Shown piece after piece: positions 8,928 through 17,298 of a stretch of 64,000 nucleotides of DNA. The stretch's first letter is position 1. Every line of letters begins with the position of its first letter. Source of the DNA: Paraburkholderia sacchari. Lineage in GTDB: Bacteria; Pseudomonadota; Gammaproteobacteria; Burkholderiales; Burkholderiaceae. The notes beneath the pieces were generated by a model. That model made no database searches. It had not been told where the DNA came from and was given only the letters and a program-made list of their open reading frames with translations. The stretch is taken from NCBI RefSeq assembly GCF_000785435.2, contig NZ_JTDB02000015.1:1-64000 (forward strand). Reading direction: 5' to 3'. The position numbers were made by a program, and so were the translations under genes.

Positions 8928-10435
8928 TTCTCAAGCGACATACGACGCGCCGGCAGCGAGGCGTGATATCCATCGAAGCCGCAGTCGTCTCGGCGCTGGT
9001 TGGTCTGGCGCTCGTCGGAATCGGTGGATGGGTCAAATACGATGCTGATTTCAAGAACGATCGTGCCGCCGCCGACAATCTGGCGCTGGTCCTGCAAGGC
9101 GCGCAGAGCTGGCTCAATGCAAACACTGCGACCGTTGCTGCGGCTGCAAACCCGACAGCGACATACGCTTATGGCGTATGGTCGGGCTCGGTTTCGAATG
9201 CCGTCTCGGCGACCAACATTTACGGTCAGACGTACAGAATGGGGGTGTACAAGGAGCCAAGCGGTCAGCTGGACATGATGGTGCTCACGACGGGCGGCGC
9301 AACGATCCCGGACGGTAGCCTGACCCGGATATCCAAAATGCTCGGGGGCGCGGGCGGATACGTATCGAACGCGGCTCCGGGCGTGGTCCAGAACGCGGCT
9401 GCGGGTTGGTCGATGCCGGTTGCCAACGTAGGTGGATCGACGGCTGGACACCTTGCGGCAGCGGCATTTTTCGCGAACGCAGCCCAGGCGAACGACTATC
9501 TGTATCGGCATCAGGTTAGCGGCCATCCCGAACTCAATCAGATGTCCACCACGCTGGACATGAATCAGAACAACATCGCGAACGCCTCGCTTGTCGCGGC
9601 CTCTGGCGTGGCCGTCACCAGCGCCGCGGGCGGTAATGCAACCGTGTCGTTGAACAGTTCCCAGCTGCTTGACAACAACGGGAATCTGTATGTCCGTTCA
9701 AATGGGATGGTGAACGTGCAGAACGTCGCCGGCAGCGCGTGGGCGCCGATGACTACCGGAGCGCAAACAGAAGTCGGCGATCAGATGGTGTGGGGCAATC
9801 GGCACGCCAGTGGAAGCGATCAGGTCGACGGCAATCAGGTCGTGGGCAATTTCCAGCAGGTGAACGGCAGTCAGCAGATCAATGGGAACTCGACAATTCT
9901 CAACAGCCAGCAGATCAACGGAAACCAGCAGGTAAATGGGTCAATCACTACCTACGGTAGTGTCACCCTGGGGACGAACGGCGCGTCGGTCTACAACCCG
10001 AACACGATGTATCTTTCAGCCGGATACAACCTCTACCTGAATCCCTTCGGTGGGAATCGCGTGATCGTTGGTGGCGGTGGCGGCAATGGCCAGCTCGAAA
10101 CGACGGGTCGCATGTTCGTGGACGAATACCTGCAACCGGGGTGGGCGTCAGCGGGTGCGGCCTGCGACACTAACGGTCTTGTCGGTCGCGACGGCAACGG
10201 TTCGCTGTTCTGCAACGGGGGGCGATGGCAGTCGGCATCGGCTGTGCCTTCGGGGACGACGTGCGGCGGTGTCACGATTAACGGCAATAACAATCAGCCT
10301 AATAACCCGGCCAGTACCGAAGTGCCGTGCATGGGTGTCGCTTTCTGGCAGAACGGTGTGTGTCCGGCTGGCTTCTACTATGGGACGGTGTTTGCAGCGA
10401 GCGCGTTGTGGCATTTCACCTGCATAAAGAGTTAG
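8924..10435 (+). CDS. pilV: PilV, minor pilin/tip adhesin
   Basis: 503 residues from ATG 8924, which overlaps the previous stop (ATGA). A short basic leader ends in Gly before VISIE and a hydrophobic helix, so it is processed like PilS. The shaft has short-period repeats of QQ(V/I)NG(N/S) around 9818-9945, suggesting a beta-helical stalk, and the C-terminal 110 residues hold six cysteines (ACDTNG, LFCNGG, TCGG, VPCMG, GVCPAG, FTCIKS). In R64 the C-terminus is switched by a shufflon; no recombinase or alternative 3' ends are visible here, so this one appears fixed. Confidence 0.88.
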   Translation: MILKRHTTRRQRGVISIEAAVVSALVGLALVGIGGWVKYDADFKNDRAAADNLALVLQGAQSWLNANTATVAAAANPTATYAYGVWSGSVSNAVSATNIYGQTYRMGVYKEPSGQLDMMVLTTGGATIPDGSLTRISKMLGGAGGYVSNAAPGVVQNAAAGWSMPVANVGGSTAGHLAAAAFFANAAQANDYLYRHQVSGHPELNQMSTTLDMNQNNIANASLVAASGVAVTSAAGGNATVSLNSSQLLDNNGNLYVRSNGMVNVQNVAGSAWAPMTTGAQTEVGDQMVWGNRHASGSDQVDGNQVVGNFQQVNGSQQINGNSTILNSQQINGNQQVNGSITTYGSVTLGTNGASVYNPNTMYLSAGYNLYLNPFGGNRVIVGGGGGNGQLETTGRMFVDEYLQPGWASAGAACDTNGLVGRDGNGSLFCNGGRWQSASAVPSGTTCGGVTINGNNNQPNNPASTEVPCMGVAFWQNGVCPAGFYYGTVFAASALWHFTCIKS

Positions 10436-10763
10436 CGGCGTAGGCAGTGCGTCAGTAGCAAAGTCTCTCAGGTTCTGGCTGGCCCTCGGATGAATGCCAG
10501 AATCCTTCAAGCCGCGCCTAGCGCGGCTTTTTTTATCAGGGACGGAGAGGATGAAAGCGTCAAAGGGACTGTGCGTGGCCGACGTGGCACTGTTAAGTGT
10601 GGGCGCAGTGCAAACCGTCGTCGCCCGCACTTCCAGGTCCTGGTGCCGAAACAGATAAAATGTCGGGTTTTTGCCAGCGGACGATGGGCTGGGTTGGCTT
10701 GTCGCGACTGCGTCACTACGAGGATGATCCGCTCAGCGCGAGCTGACCGGCGTGCTAACGCGA
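10436..10763. other. Intergenic region after pilV
   Basis: Holds the pilV terminator at 10510-10534. Nothing else convincing is seen; short open frames here lack ribosome sites. Confidence 0.6.
10510..10534 (+). terminator. Rho-independent terminator of the pil operon
   Basis: Perfect 8-bp stem AGCCGCGC/GCGCGGCT with a CTA loop, followed by TTTTTT. Confidence 0.9.
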
Positions 10764-12692
10764 ATGGAATTCAGAAGAGATATCAACGGCCTGCGGGCGA
10801 TTGCGGTCATAGCGGTCGTCTTTTTTCACTATGGGGTCCGTTTTTTTGGCGGTGGATACGTCGGCGTCGACGTGTTCTTTGTCATCTCGGGATTCTTGCT
10901 TACCTCGATCGCGCATAGGCGGTTACAGGTGGGCGAATTTTCGGCGGTACAGTTCCTCCTGAATCGGCTGCGCCGGATCTTGCCCGCACTACTCGTCACG
11001 GTTATCGTGTCCGGCGTGTGGGCGTCGCGCTACTATTTGCCGGACGACTTCATCAGGCTCGTGCGCAATGGCACGGCGTCTCTGCTCTTCCGCTCGAACT
11101 ATGCCTTCCTCGGCGACACGGGCGGTTATTTCGCGCCTGACGCGCGGGCAAACATTTTCCTGCACACCTGGTCGCTTGCTGTCGAATCTCAGTTTTATCT
11201 CGTGTTTGCTGCGACGTGTGCGCTGTTCTGGCCGCGCTCGGGATCGCGTCGCAAAGTGGGTGGCTGGATTGCCTTCTCCGTCGTTGCTCTGGCGTCGCTG
11301 GTCTGGTGCGTTATGCATACGCCTGCACACCAGGCGAGTTCGTTCTATCTGCTATGGGGGCGCGCATGGGAGTTCATGGCGGGATCTGTGGCTGCTTTGG
11401 TCGCTGTGCGGCCGAAGCGGCTGGGGGCAAACATCTTATCGTTGGCCGGCGCAGCGCTGCTGATGTTTGCGGTCTTTGGTCTGCATGGCGATGATCCATA
11501 TCCGGGATGGCGGGCGATTCTCCCAGTCGCGGGAACGGCGCTGATTATCTATGCCGGTGAAGGCTTTGTCGCGCGCCTGCTGTCGTGTCGTCCACTACAG
11601 TTCCTCGGCACCGTTTCCTACTCGATTTATCTCTGGCACTGGCCGATTCTGCTTGGTTTCCGCGAACGCGTTGGCAGTGATCCGTCTCCGGGACAGACAG
11701 CGATCCTGATTGCAGGATCGGTGGCAGCTGGCTGGGCGTCGTATGTGGCCGTCGAGCAACCGGGCCGTCAACGGCTGCGCAACGGCTCGATCGTTTTGCT
11801 TTTCGTGCTCAGCATAGCTTCTGGTTTCGGATTTACCACTCTCTTGCAGAAAACGGACGGGCTTCAGGTGCGACTGCCTACCTACCTTCGTGCGGCGTCG
11901 GATGCAATGAAGAGTGAGGCGCCGCGTAGCTACGAATGCATGAGAGACGTAGACGGGACGAAGCACACACCGGGCGACTTCTGCGGGCTGGGCGGCATGC
12001 CATCGGGCAATCAGCCAGTGATGATGCTGTGGGGCGATTCCTTCGCGAACATGGTTCAACCAATCGTTGATCAGACGTCGGCTGAGATGCACGTGCCAGG
12101 TGTCGTAGCGACGCTGGGCGGGTGTCCACCATTCAGGGGTAAGGTGTTTCCGGGATCGGGTGCAGAAGTGTTTCCCGGTTGTGAGCGATACGCGAATTTC
12201 GCGTTCGACTATTTCATGCGCACGCCGTCGATCAGGCTCGTCGTTGTCGCTGGCGACTGGCAACGGTATGAACCAAACTATGAGGGTGGCGTATTGAAGG
12301 ACATCGCTACTGCGCTCGCTGCCCGTGGCGGCAAAATGGTGCTCGTGAAGTCGATACCAAATCCTCGCGGTGATCTTCCGCGGCAGTGGGCGAGGTGGCA
12401 GTTCGCAGCCGGACACGAGTTACCGCAGATGAGCATTCCCCGGTCGGGTGAGGCAGACATCGTTGAACACGGCAACCAGATTGCGCGTATTGCTGAGCAG
12501 GTTGGGAACGTTGCGACGGTCGATCCGTTCGACACTCTGTGCGATCACAGTGAGTGCTTCACAGTAAAAGGCGGTCATGGTCTGTACAAGGACACGGACC
12601 ATCTGACGCAGGACGGAGTCGCAATGCTTGCTCCGTCTCTTTCGGGCGCAATCAAGGAAGCGTGGCAGGGGATTGGTCCCGCAAAGAACTAG
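10764..12692 (+). CDS. Acyltransferase 3 with SGNH domain (OafA-like O-acetyltransferase)
   Basis: 642 residues from ATG 10764 (a GTG at 10752 is also in frame). Starts FRRDINGLRAIAVIAVVFFHY, the signature of integral-membrane acyltransferase-3 proteins, with about ten hydrophobic segments in the first 370 residues. The C-terminal periplasmic part contains GDSF near residue 427 and TDHLTQDG near the end, the SGNH hydrolase-like elements. Such proteins transfer acetyl or other acyl groups to surface glycans. Placed between pilV and the surface lipoprotein, it could modify pilus or envelope carbohydrate; this is inference from position. Confidence 0.85.
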   Translation: MEFRRDINGLRAIAVIAVVFFHYGVRFFGGGYVGVDVFFVISGFLLTSIAHRRLQVGEFSAVQFLLNRLRRILPALLVTVIVSGVWASRYYLPDDFIRLVRNGTASLLFRSNYAFLGDTGGYFAPDARANIFLHTWSLAVESQFYLVFAATCALFWPRSGSRRKVGGWIAFSVVALASLVWCVMHTPAHQASSFYLLWGRAWEFMAGSVAALVAVRPKRLGANILSLAGAALLMFAVFGLHGDDPYPGWRAILPVAGTALIIYAGEGFVARLLSCRPLQFLGTVSYSIYLWHWPILLGFRERVGSDPSPGQTAILIAGSVAAGWASYVAVEQPGRQRLRNGSIVLLFVLSIASGFGFTTLLQKTDGLQVRLPTYLRAASDAMKSEAPRSYECMRDVDGTKHTPGDFCGLGGMPSGNQPVMMLWGDSFANMVQPIVDQTSAEMHVPGVVATLGGCPPFRGKVFPGSGAEVFPGCERYANFAFDYFMRTPSIRLVVVAGDWQRYEPNYEGGVLKDIATALAARGGKMVLVKSIPNPRGDLPRQWARWQFAAGHELPQMSIPRSGEADIVEHGNQIARIAEQVGNVATVDPFDTLCDHSECFTVKGGHGLYKDTDHLTQDGVAMLAPSLSGAIKEAWQGIGPAKN

Positions 12693-12723
12693 CAGTTCGG
12701 TCGAATCGGGATACAACCAGCAA

Positions 12724-12749
12724 TAAAAAGCCCCGCATTCGGCGGGGCT
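12724..12749 (-). terminator. Terminator of the lipoprotein gene
   Basis: Stem AGCCCCGC/GCGGGGCT around ATTCG; on the minus strand the stem is followed by TTTTTATTG. It also lies just past the acyltransferase stop on the other strand and may serve both. Confidence 0.8.
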
Positions 12750-12774
12750 CGGTTCGGCAGTTGCGTTGGGGTGA

Positions 12775-13620
12775 TCAGACGGGTTTCGTGCAGGACAGGA
12801 TGACGAGCCCGTTAATGCCGCCGCTGGTCGGTGCATTCGTGCCGAATGCGACGGCGACGAGGGGTGCGTTCACGTCGGAACCCATGACGCGTGTGATGAA
12901 CGTAGCGCCGTTCCCCGAAGACATTCCGTTGAGCGACGCAGTCGCGCCCGTGAACGCGTAGGATTGATCCGAACCGATGCTGACGTTGAACGCCAGATTG
13001 GAGAGGGTCAGCGTCGACAGGTCGAGCGTCGCGGTCGCCGAGTTGAGCGTGCCTTGTCCGACGTTACCGTTCACTGCGGTCGGGGCGGTGTTGAAGTACC
13101 GGGTGCAGTTCAGCGTGCCCGTGCCTGCCGTGAGCGTCAGCGGATTGCCGATTGCGTAGGGAGCGCCCTGGTTCACGTTGTAGGTGCCGCCGCTCGTATC
13201 GCTCGATTTGGTCCAGCGGCCGATCGAGACGAAACCACCGTAGCCGTTCACATCAGCGATGACACCGGGCTTGTTCAGTGTTACGGAGGCCGTGTCCGAG
13301 CTGGCGATGGTCGTATAGCCTCCTGTTTGGGCATACGTTGCGAACGAAGAGAGCGGGGCGTCGGACGTGCTGTACATGGTGCCGCCTTGGGCTAGACCGT
13401 TCGCGCCGAGCGTGGCCGGCGTGAACAGCACGGCGAGCTTGCCAGCGACGCCTGTTACAACCGGAGCCGTTCCTTGCACTTGATACGGGAGCACGGTTGT
13501 GGGATCGGACGGTTGGGTCGCGCTCGCAGTGGACGAGTCGCCGCCACCGCCGCCGCCACAGGCGGCAAGGATGAGCGCGGCGACGAGGGCAGGGATAGCT
13601 TTCAGTGCGTTCTTGTACAT
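12775..13620 (-). CDS. Gly-rich surface lipoprotein of unknown function
   Basis: 281 residues. Signal peptide with lipobox LAAC followed directly by GGGGGGD, a common anchor in Burkholderia lipoproteins. The rest is predicted mostly beta, rich in Thr, Ser, Gly and Ala, with repeated strand-like segments (TATLDLSTLTLSNLAFNV). Only two cysteines follow, near the C-terminus. The last 100 residues vaguely recall the beta-barrel of transferrin-binding-like lipoproteins, but not enough for a name. It has its own terminator and a candidate operator just before its start. Confidence 0.7.
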   Translation of the reverse strand: MYKNALKAIPALVAALILAACGGGGGGDSSTASATQPSDPTTVLPYQVQGTAPVVTGVAGKLAVLFTPATLGANGLAQGGTMYSTSDAPLSSFATYAQTGGYTTIASSDTASVTLNKPGVIADVNGYGGFVSIGRWTKSSDTSGGTYNVNQGAPYAIGNPLTLTAGTGTLNCTRYFNTAPTAVNGNVGQGTLNSATATLDLSTLTLSNLAFNVSIGSDQSYAFTGATASLNGMSSGNGATFITRVMGSDVNAPLVAVAFGTNAPTSGGINGLVILSCTKPV

Positions 13621-13637
13621 GCCATAACTCCGTAAAG

Positions 13638-13653
13638 TAATTTAAATAAATCA
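13638..13653. promoter_or_regulatory. Weak 16-bp palindrome variant before lipoprotein gene (TAATTTAAATAAATCA)
   Basis: Nine of twelve arm positions match TGATAT-N4-ATATCA. Position upstream of the minus-strand start supports it; the match alone would not. Confidence 0.35.
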
Positions 13654-13706
13654 TTATGCTACGTGCCCAGTATGTACCCAATGGGTCCTGCTGTCAACTA
13701 CCAGAT

Positions 13707-14150
13707 TCAGTTTGTTACAACGACGCTGTTGTTAGGGATTCCGGCTGGCAGGGTGATGGGAGCTTGCCCGTATGTCGTCGGTCCGATGAGGGTTCCATTG
13801 GTATTTACGCCCACGGTCATGGAGTAGATCGTGCCGTTCGCAAGGTAGCCTACAAGTCCAGAAGGCGGTGCGGTGTTGTAGACGTAGGCTTTGCCACCTG
13901 CGATGTAGTTCTGGACCGTTGGGCCGTGCGAGAACCAGGTGGGAACAGGTACGGTCGTGTCGCTGACACTCCCCGTAAAGGTGGGGTGGGCTGCTGCATA
14001 CACTTTCAGGAAGCCGTAGTAGGCGTGCATGTTGTCACCGGCCGCTGTCGCATCTGCCGTCGCGTGATACTTGGTGACGTTCTGCATGACAGCGCTCGCA
14101 ACGCTGGTCACTATGCCCACGATCATGAAAAGGACCACCAACATCTGCAT
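13707..14150 (-). CDS. pilM: PilM, small inner-membrane pilus protein
   Basis: 147 residues. The start at 14150 has GGAG six bases upstream; a longer open frame to 14399 only shadows pilL. N-terminal membrane anchor (MLVVLFMIVGIVTSVASAV), then a domain containing NMHAYYGFLKVYAAAHP, WFSHGPTVQNYIAGGKAYVY and PPSGLVGYL, the pattern of R64-type PilM. Encoded directly after pilL on the minus strand, 14 bases past its stop, so the pilus locus is split into two divergent units. Confidence 0.8.
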   Translation of the reverse strand: MQMLVVLFMIVGIVTSVASAVMQNVTKYHATADATAAGDNMHAYYGFLKVYAAAHPTFTGSVSDTTVPVPTWFSHGPTVQNYIAGGKAYVYNTAPPSGLVGYLANGTIYSMTVGVNTNGTLIGPTTYGQAPITLPAGIPNNSVVVTN

Positions 14151-14164
14151 GGCACGCTCCGGGG

Positions 14165-15199
14165 TTAGTGCCGCGCGTCTACGACGGCGATGGTGTGTTG
14201 CGCCTTCGACACATTGAAATCCAGTCCCGGTACAGCCTGGGCGATCTGCGCGAGGACCTGAAGGAAGGTGCCGTTGTAGTTCGACGTGTAGGTGATCTGA
14301 TAGGGCATCGAGGCGGACCACGTTGGCTTGGCGTACCCAGCCTGTTGTGCCCACTCTTCGAGATTTTCGCGCAGCGAGCGATTGGCCGTCAGCGTCCACG
14401 TGCGGGACACATCGGACGCCGGCATGATCTGCGGCTGTACCGCCGCGATCGGGCCAAGCGGGTATTGGGCAGGTTGTGCGGTGGCGATCGGATCGCCAAC
14501 AACGGGCACGCTGGGTGCTGATTGCTGTGCGATCGTGGGAGCTTGCTGCGGGGCCGCCGAAGGTGTGCCCTGGCCATTCAGAAGCTCGTTCACGAGCCGG
14601 ATAGCATCATCGCCTGAAATGATTTTTGCCTGGGCCATCGCCATGACGCGGCGTGCGAACTCGATCCGTTCACGGTCGGAAAGGGCCGACTGGGATTGCT
14701 GCCGTTGGACCGATAGCGGGGCGTTCGAGGCGTCGAGCGTGGCGGCAATTGCGGGGCCGGTGCGGGCGAGGACCGGCGCGGGGCGCGGGGTCGATCGCAG
14801 CGTGATCTGCACGTCGGTGTCGCTCGCATCGTCCGCAGGGTCGATCTCGGTGTAGGTGTCGATCTTGGCTTCCGGCACGCCGTGAGCGACAAGCCAGTCC
14901 TTCACGGTCGCCACGCGTCGCTTTGCGTTGGCCATCAGAGCCCTGTTCTTGGCATAGGCGTTGAGGCTGATCGAGTCAGCAACGGAGACATCGGAAGTCA
15001 TGCCGTCCAAGGTCGTCTTGCCGGCGCGAGAGAGCCGCGTGCCGTAAAACGACAGCGTGGATGTCGTATCGCGCTTCGGTCCCTGTGGGTTGGCGGCGGT
15101 GATGGAAGGCGTGTCATCGTTCACAACGAAAGCGGCATTGGCGGTTGCAGCGGTGCCGAGCGCAATCATCGCGACGGCGCAGCGCAGTTTCATTTTCAT
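14165..15199 (-). CDS. pilL: PilL, TcpQ-domain pilus protein
   Basis: 344 residues with a signal peptide ending near TANAAF. Residues about 70-130 resemble an OmpA-like peptidoglycan-binding fold (NAKRRVATVKDWLVAHGVPEA). A Pro/Gln-rich linker leads to a C-terminal TcpQ domain (SLRENLEEWAQQAGYAKPTWSA, then GTFLQVLAQIAQAVPGLDF). R64 PilL has the same C-terminal domain. With the shorter protein at 526-1005 the locus has two TcpQ proteins, possibly dividing peptidoglycan anchoring and secretin binding. Confidence 0.8.
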   Translation of the reverse strand: MKMKLRCAVAMIALGTAATANAAFVVNDDTPSITAANPQGPKRDTTSTLSFYGTRLSRAGKTTLDGMTSDVSVADSISLNAYAKNRALMANAKRRVATVKDWLVAHGVPEAKIDTYTEIDPADDASDTDVQITLRSTPRPAPVLARTGPAIAATLDASNAPLSVQRQQSQSALSDRERIEFARRVMAMAQAKIISGDDAIRLVNELLNGQGTPSAAPQQAPTIAQQSAPSVPVVGDPIATAQPAQYPLGPIAAVQPQIMPASDVSRTWTLTANRSLRENLEEWAQQAGYAKPTWSASMPYQITYTSNYNGTFLQVLAQIAQAVPGLDFNVSKAQHTIAVVDARH

Positions 15200-15230
15200 A
15201 GCTTTCTCACTAGAAAAAACTGTCGGGGAC

Positions 15231-15244
15231 TTCTGACGTCAGAA
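15231..15244. promoter_or_regulatory. 14-bp palindrome site 4 (TTCTGACGTCAGAA)
   Basis: Perfectly symmetric, in the divergent region between pilL and trbB. Confidence 0.8.
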
Positions 15245-15260
15245 GCGCTAAAGGTTCAAA

Positions 15261-15291
15261 TTGAAAAAAACAGCGTGATATGATGATATCA
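15261..15291 (+). promoter_or_regulatory. trb operon promoter with 16-bp operator
   Basis: TTGAAA (15261-15266) and TGATAT (15284-15289) are spaced 17 bp. The perfect-arm palindrome TGATATGATGATATCA (15276-15291) covers the spacer end and the -10, an obvious repressor position. Confidence 0.6.
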
Positions 15292-15377
15292 TTCTGGTAC
15301 ATTAAAGTCATAGCGAAAATTTGGCTAGGCGTGGACGGTGAGTGTCGATGCGACAGGCATCGCCCTGAAGAGTGGAA

Positions 15378-16466
15378 ATGGATATGCAAAATGCGCTAGG
15401 AATAGTCGGCGGCTCGGAAGGTCAGCCACTCAGTATGCAGCAGCAGTCCTACGAGCGGATGCTCGATGGATTGCGCCGCGATTTCGGCGTGTGCATGGAT
15501 GAGTTCGAGAATCCGCTATTACAGGAGTTGATGCTCAACCCTGACGGGCGGCTTTGGCGCGAAGTCGCGGGGCAGGGCATGTCGGACACCGGTTTGCGCA
15601 TGAGCGCAAGCGAGGGCGAACACCTGTTCGGCAGTCTGGCAGGCCTGCTGGAAACGGAGGTCCGAGCGAGCAAGCCGATTCTGGAGTGCGAGCTTCCTCT
15701 GAACGGTTGGCGCTTCGAGGGCTTGGTTTGGCCGATTGTCGACGCGCCTTCCTTCTCGATTCGCGTGCCTAACGCCCTCGGCGTGACGCTGAAAGATTTC
15801 GAGGATCGCGGAATCCTGACGGATGTCAACGACCCCTATAACCACAAGACGGTCCAGCGCGAGGAGTTTGCGGAGCAGGCACGCGGCAAAAGCCATCGAG
15901 AAATCATCGAACTTGCCGTAAAACTGCGAAAGAACATCCTCATCATCGGCGGTACGGCTTCCGGCAAAACGACGATTCTTAATGCAATCTCCCATGCCAT
16001 CGCGACGATGACGCCCGAGCACCGGGTCATCATCATTGAAGACACGCGCGAGGTAAGGTGTGCTGCGCCAAATCTTGTACAGATGCGCACGAACACTGAG
16101 CTTGCCGATGTTGATATGACGCGGTTACTGAAGGCATCGCTGCGTCTTCGACCTGATCGGATCATCGTTGGTGAGGTGCGCGACAAGGCGGCGCTGGCGC
16201 TTCTGAAGATGTGGAACACCGGGCATCCGGGCGGCTTGGCTACGGTCCATGCGGACGACTGCTACGGCGGGCTGATTCGTCTGGAGCAAATGATCGAAGA
16301 AAATCCCGGCATCCGTGCAAACAGGCACGTTATCGCTGAGGCGATCGGCCTGTGCGTATTTATCGGTAAAGACGCAGACCATGCGGCGGGTCGAAAGGTT
16401 CGCGAACTGGCAATCGTGGAGAAGTACGACCAGAATTCGGGGCGCTACGTGCTCCGTAACGTGTAG
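15378..16466 (+). CDS. trbB: TrbB, conjugation ATPase (VirB11 family)
   Basis: 362 residues from ATG 15378 (GAAGAG five bases upstream; a GTG at 15372 is also possible). Walker A GGTASGKTT near 191-199, then an Asp box (IIIEDTREV), Walker B-like IIVGEVRD and a His box (GGLATVHADD) in the usual order for hexameric VirB11/TrbB ATPases. It drives assembly and substrate transfer in the P-type mating channel. First gene of the trb operon. Confidence 0.93.
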   Translation: MDMQNALGIVGGSEGQPLSMQQQSYERMLDGLRRDFGVCMDEFENPLLQELMLNPDGRLWREVAGQGMSDTGLRMSASEGEHLFGSLAGLLETEVRASKPILECELPLNGWRFEGLVWPIVDAPSFSIRVPNALGVTLKDFEDRGILTDVNDPYNHKTVQREEFAEQARGKSHREIIELAVKLRKNILIIGGTASGKTTILNAISHAIATMTPEHRVIIIEDTREVRCAAPNLVQMRTNTELADVDMTRLLKASLRLRPDRIIVGEVRDKAALALLKMWNTGHPGGLATVHADDCYGGLIRLEQMIEENPGIRANRHVIAEAIGLCVFIGKDADHAAGRKVRELAIVEKYDQNSGRYVLRNV

Positions 16467-16492
16467 TTGTAATTTAATTTTTGGAGAATGAT

Positions 16493-16939
16493 ATGTCGAT
16501 CAAGTCGTTGATTTCGGGTGCTGACCGTGGGCTCAAGGCGGTTCGCGCACGCGTCGCGCGTAACACTGGGCATTTCAAGCGCGGCGTTCGCATGGTTGCC
16601 ACGCCGGCCTTCTGGCGAAAGCAGGTGACGTTGCCGCGCGTGTGGACCATGCTCGTTTTGGGCGGATATGCCGGTCTGGCATGTGCGCAATCGGCTGCGC
16701 CGTGGGAAGGGGGCCTGTGTGGTGTTGCGGGCTGGTTCAAGGGTCCGACGATGCTTGCCATCGGTACGATCGCCTTCGGTGCCGCAGCGGGCGGTTTTGT
16801 GTTCGGCGAAGAAATGACGGGCATCTTGAAGAAGGTCACGAACATCACGATGGCGGTCTGTCTTGCCGTGGGCGGCGCAGCGTTCCTTGGCTGGGTCGCG
16901 GTCAAAGCTGGTGCCACTTCGTCGACCTGTGGCTCGTAA
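16493..16939 (+). CDS. trbC: TrbC, conjugative pilin (VirB2 family)
   Basis: 148 residues; ATG 16493 has GGAG six bases upstream. Long basic leader, then two hydrophobic segments (MLAIGTIAFGAAAGGFVFG and ITMAVCLAVGGAAFLGWVAV) split by a short polar loop, as in TrbC/VirB2 pilins. A probable signal cleavage falls near ACAQSAAPW. The leader of about 60 residues before cleavage is long for the family. Confidence 0.85.
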   Translation: MSIKSLISGADRGLKAVRARVARNTGHFKRGVRMVATPAFWRKQVTLPRVWTMLVLGGYAGLACAQSAAPWEGGLCGVAGWFKGPTMLAIGTIAFGAAAGGFVFGEEMTGILKKVTNITMAVCLAVGGAAFLGWVAVKAGATSSTCGS

Positions 16940-16951
16940 AGCGGAGGCGGC

Positions 16952-17287
16952 ATGAGCGCTGATCATCGCGGCGAGCTGACGCAGGTAACCATCCACGCGT
17001 CCGGCGTTCGCATCCTGAATTTCTTGGGCGGCGATCGCCGGCTCGTGTTAGGCGGGGCAGCGTTCAGCCTTTATCTGGCCTTCATGCTCAGCATGCGCTA
17101 CGGGGCGTGGTACGGCATTCCGATGTCGGTAACGTTTTGGGGGCTCTGGATAGCGTTGATGCGACGGCTTGCTGTTTGGGACCCTCAATGGCTGGACGTG
17201 CTTCGCCGACATCGGAAATACAGGGGAGTCTATCCCGCGCGTGGGCGGCTCAACGCTCCGATGCCTACCTACAAAGACTTTAAGTAA
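16952..17287 (+). CDS. trbD: TrbD, VirB3-like inner-membrane protein
   Basis: 111 residues, RBS GCGGAGG. Two close hydrophobic segments (LVLGGAAFSLYLAFML and GIPMSVTFWGLWIALM) followed by a polar tail with DPQWLDVLRRHRKY, typical of VirB3/TrbD, which docks the VirB4 ATPase. Position between the pilin and trbE fits. Confidence 0.85.
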   Translation: MSADHRGELTQVTIHASGVRILNFLGGDRRLVLGGAAFSLYLAFMLSMRYGAWYGIPMSVTFWGLWIALMRRLAVWDPQWLDVLRRHRKYRGVYPARGRLNAPMPTYKDFK

Positions 17288-17298
17288 GGTGCGACCGT

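Noticed and set aside
9421..9436. Near match CCAACGTAGG in pilV
   Set aside because: Outer bases do not match either half; chance level in coding DNA.
8924..10763. Shufflon at the pilV 3' end
   Set aside because: No inverted 19-bp-type repeats, alternative C-terminal segments or recombinase gene are visible next to pilV; the gene ends at an ordinary terminator.
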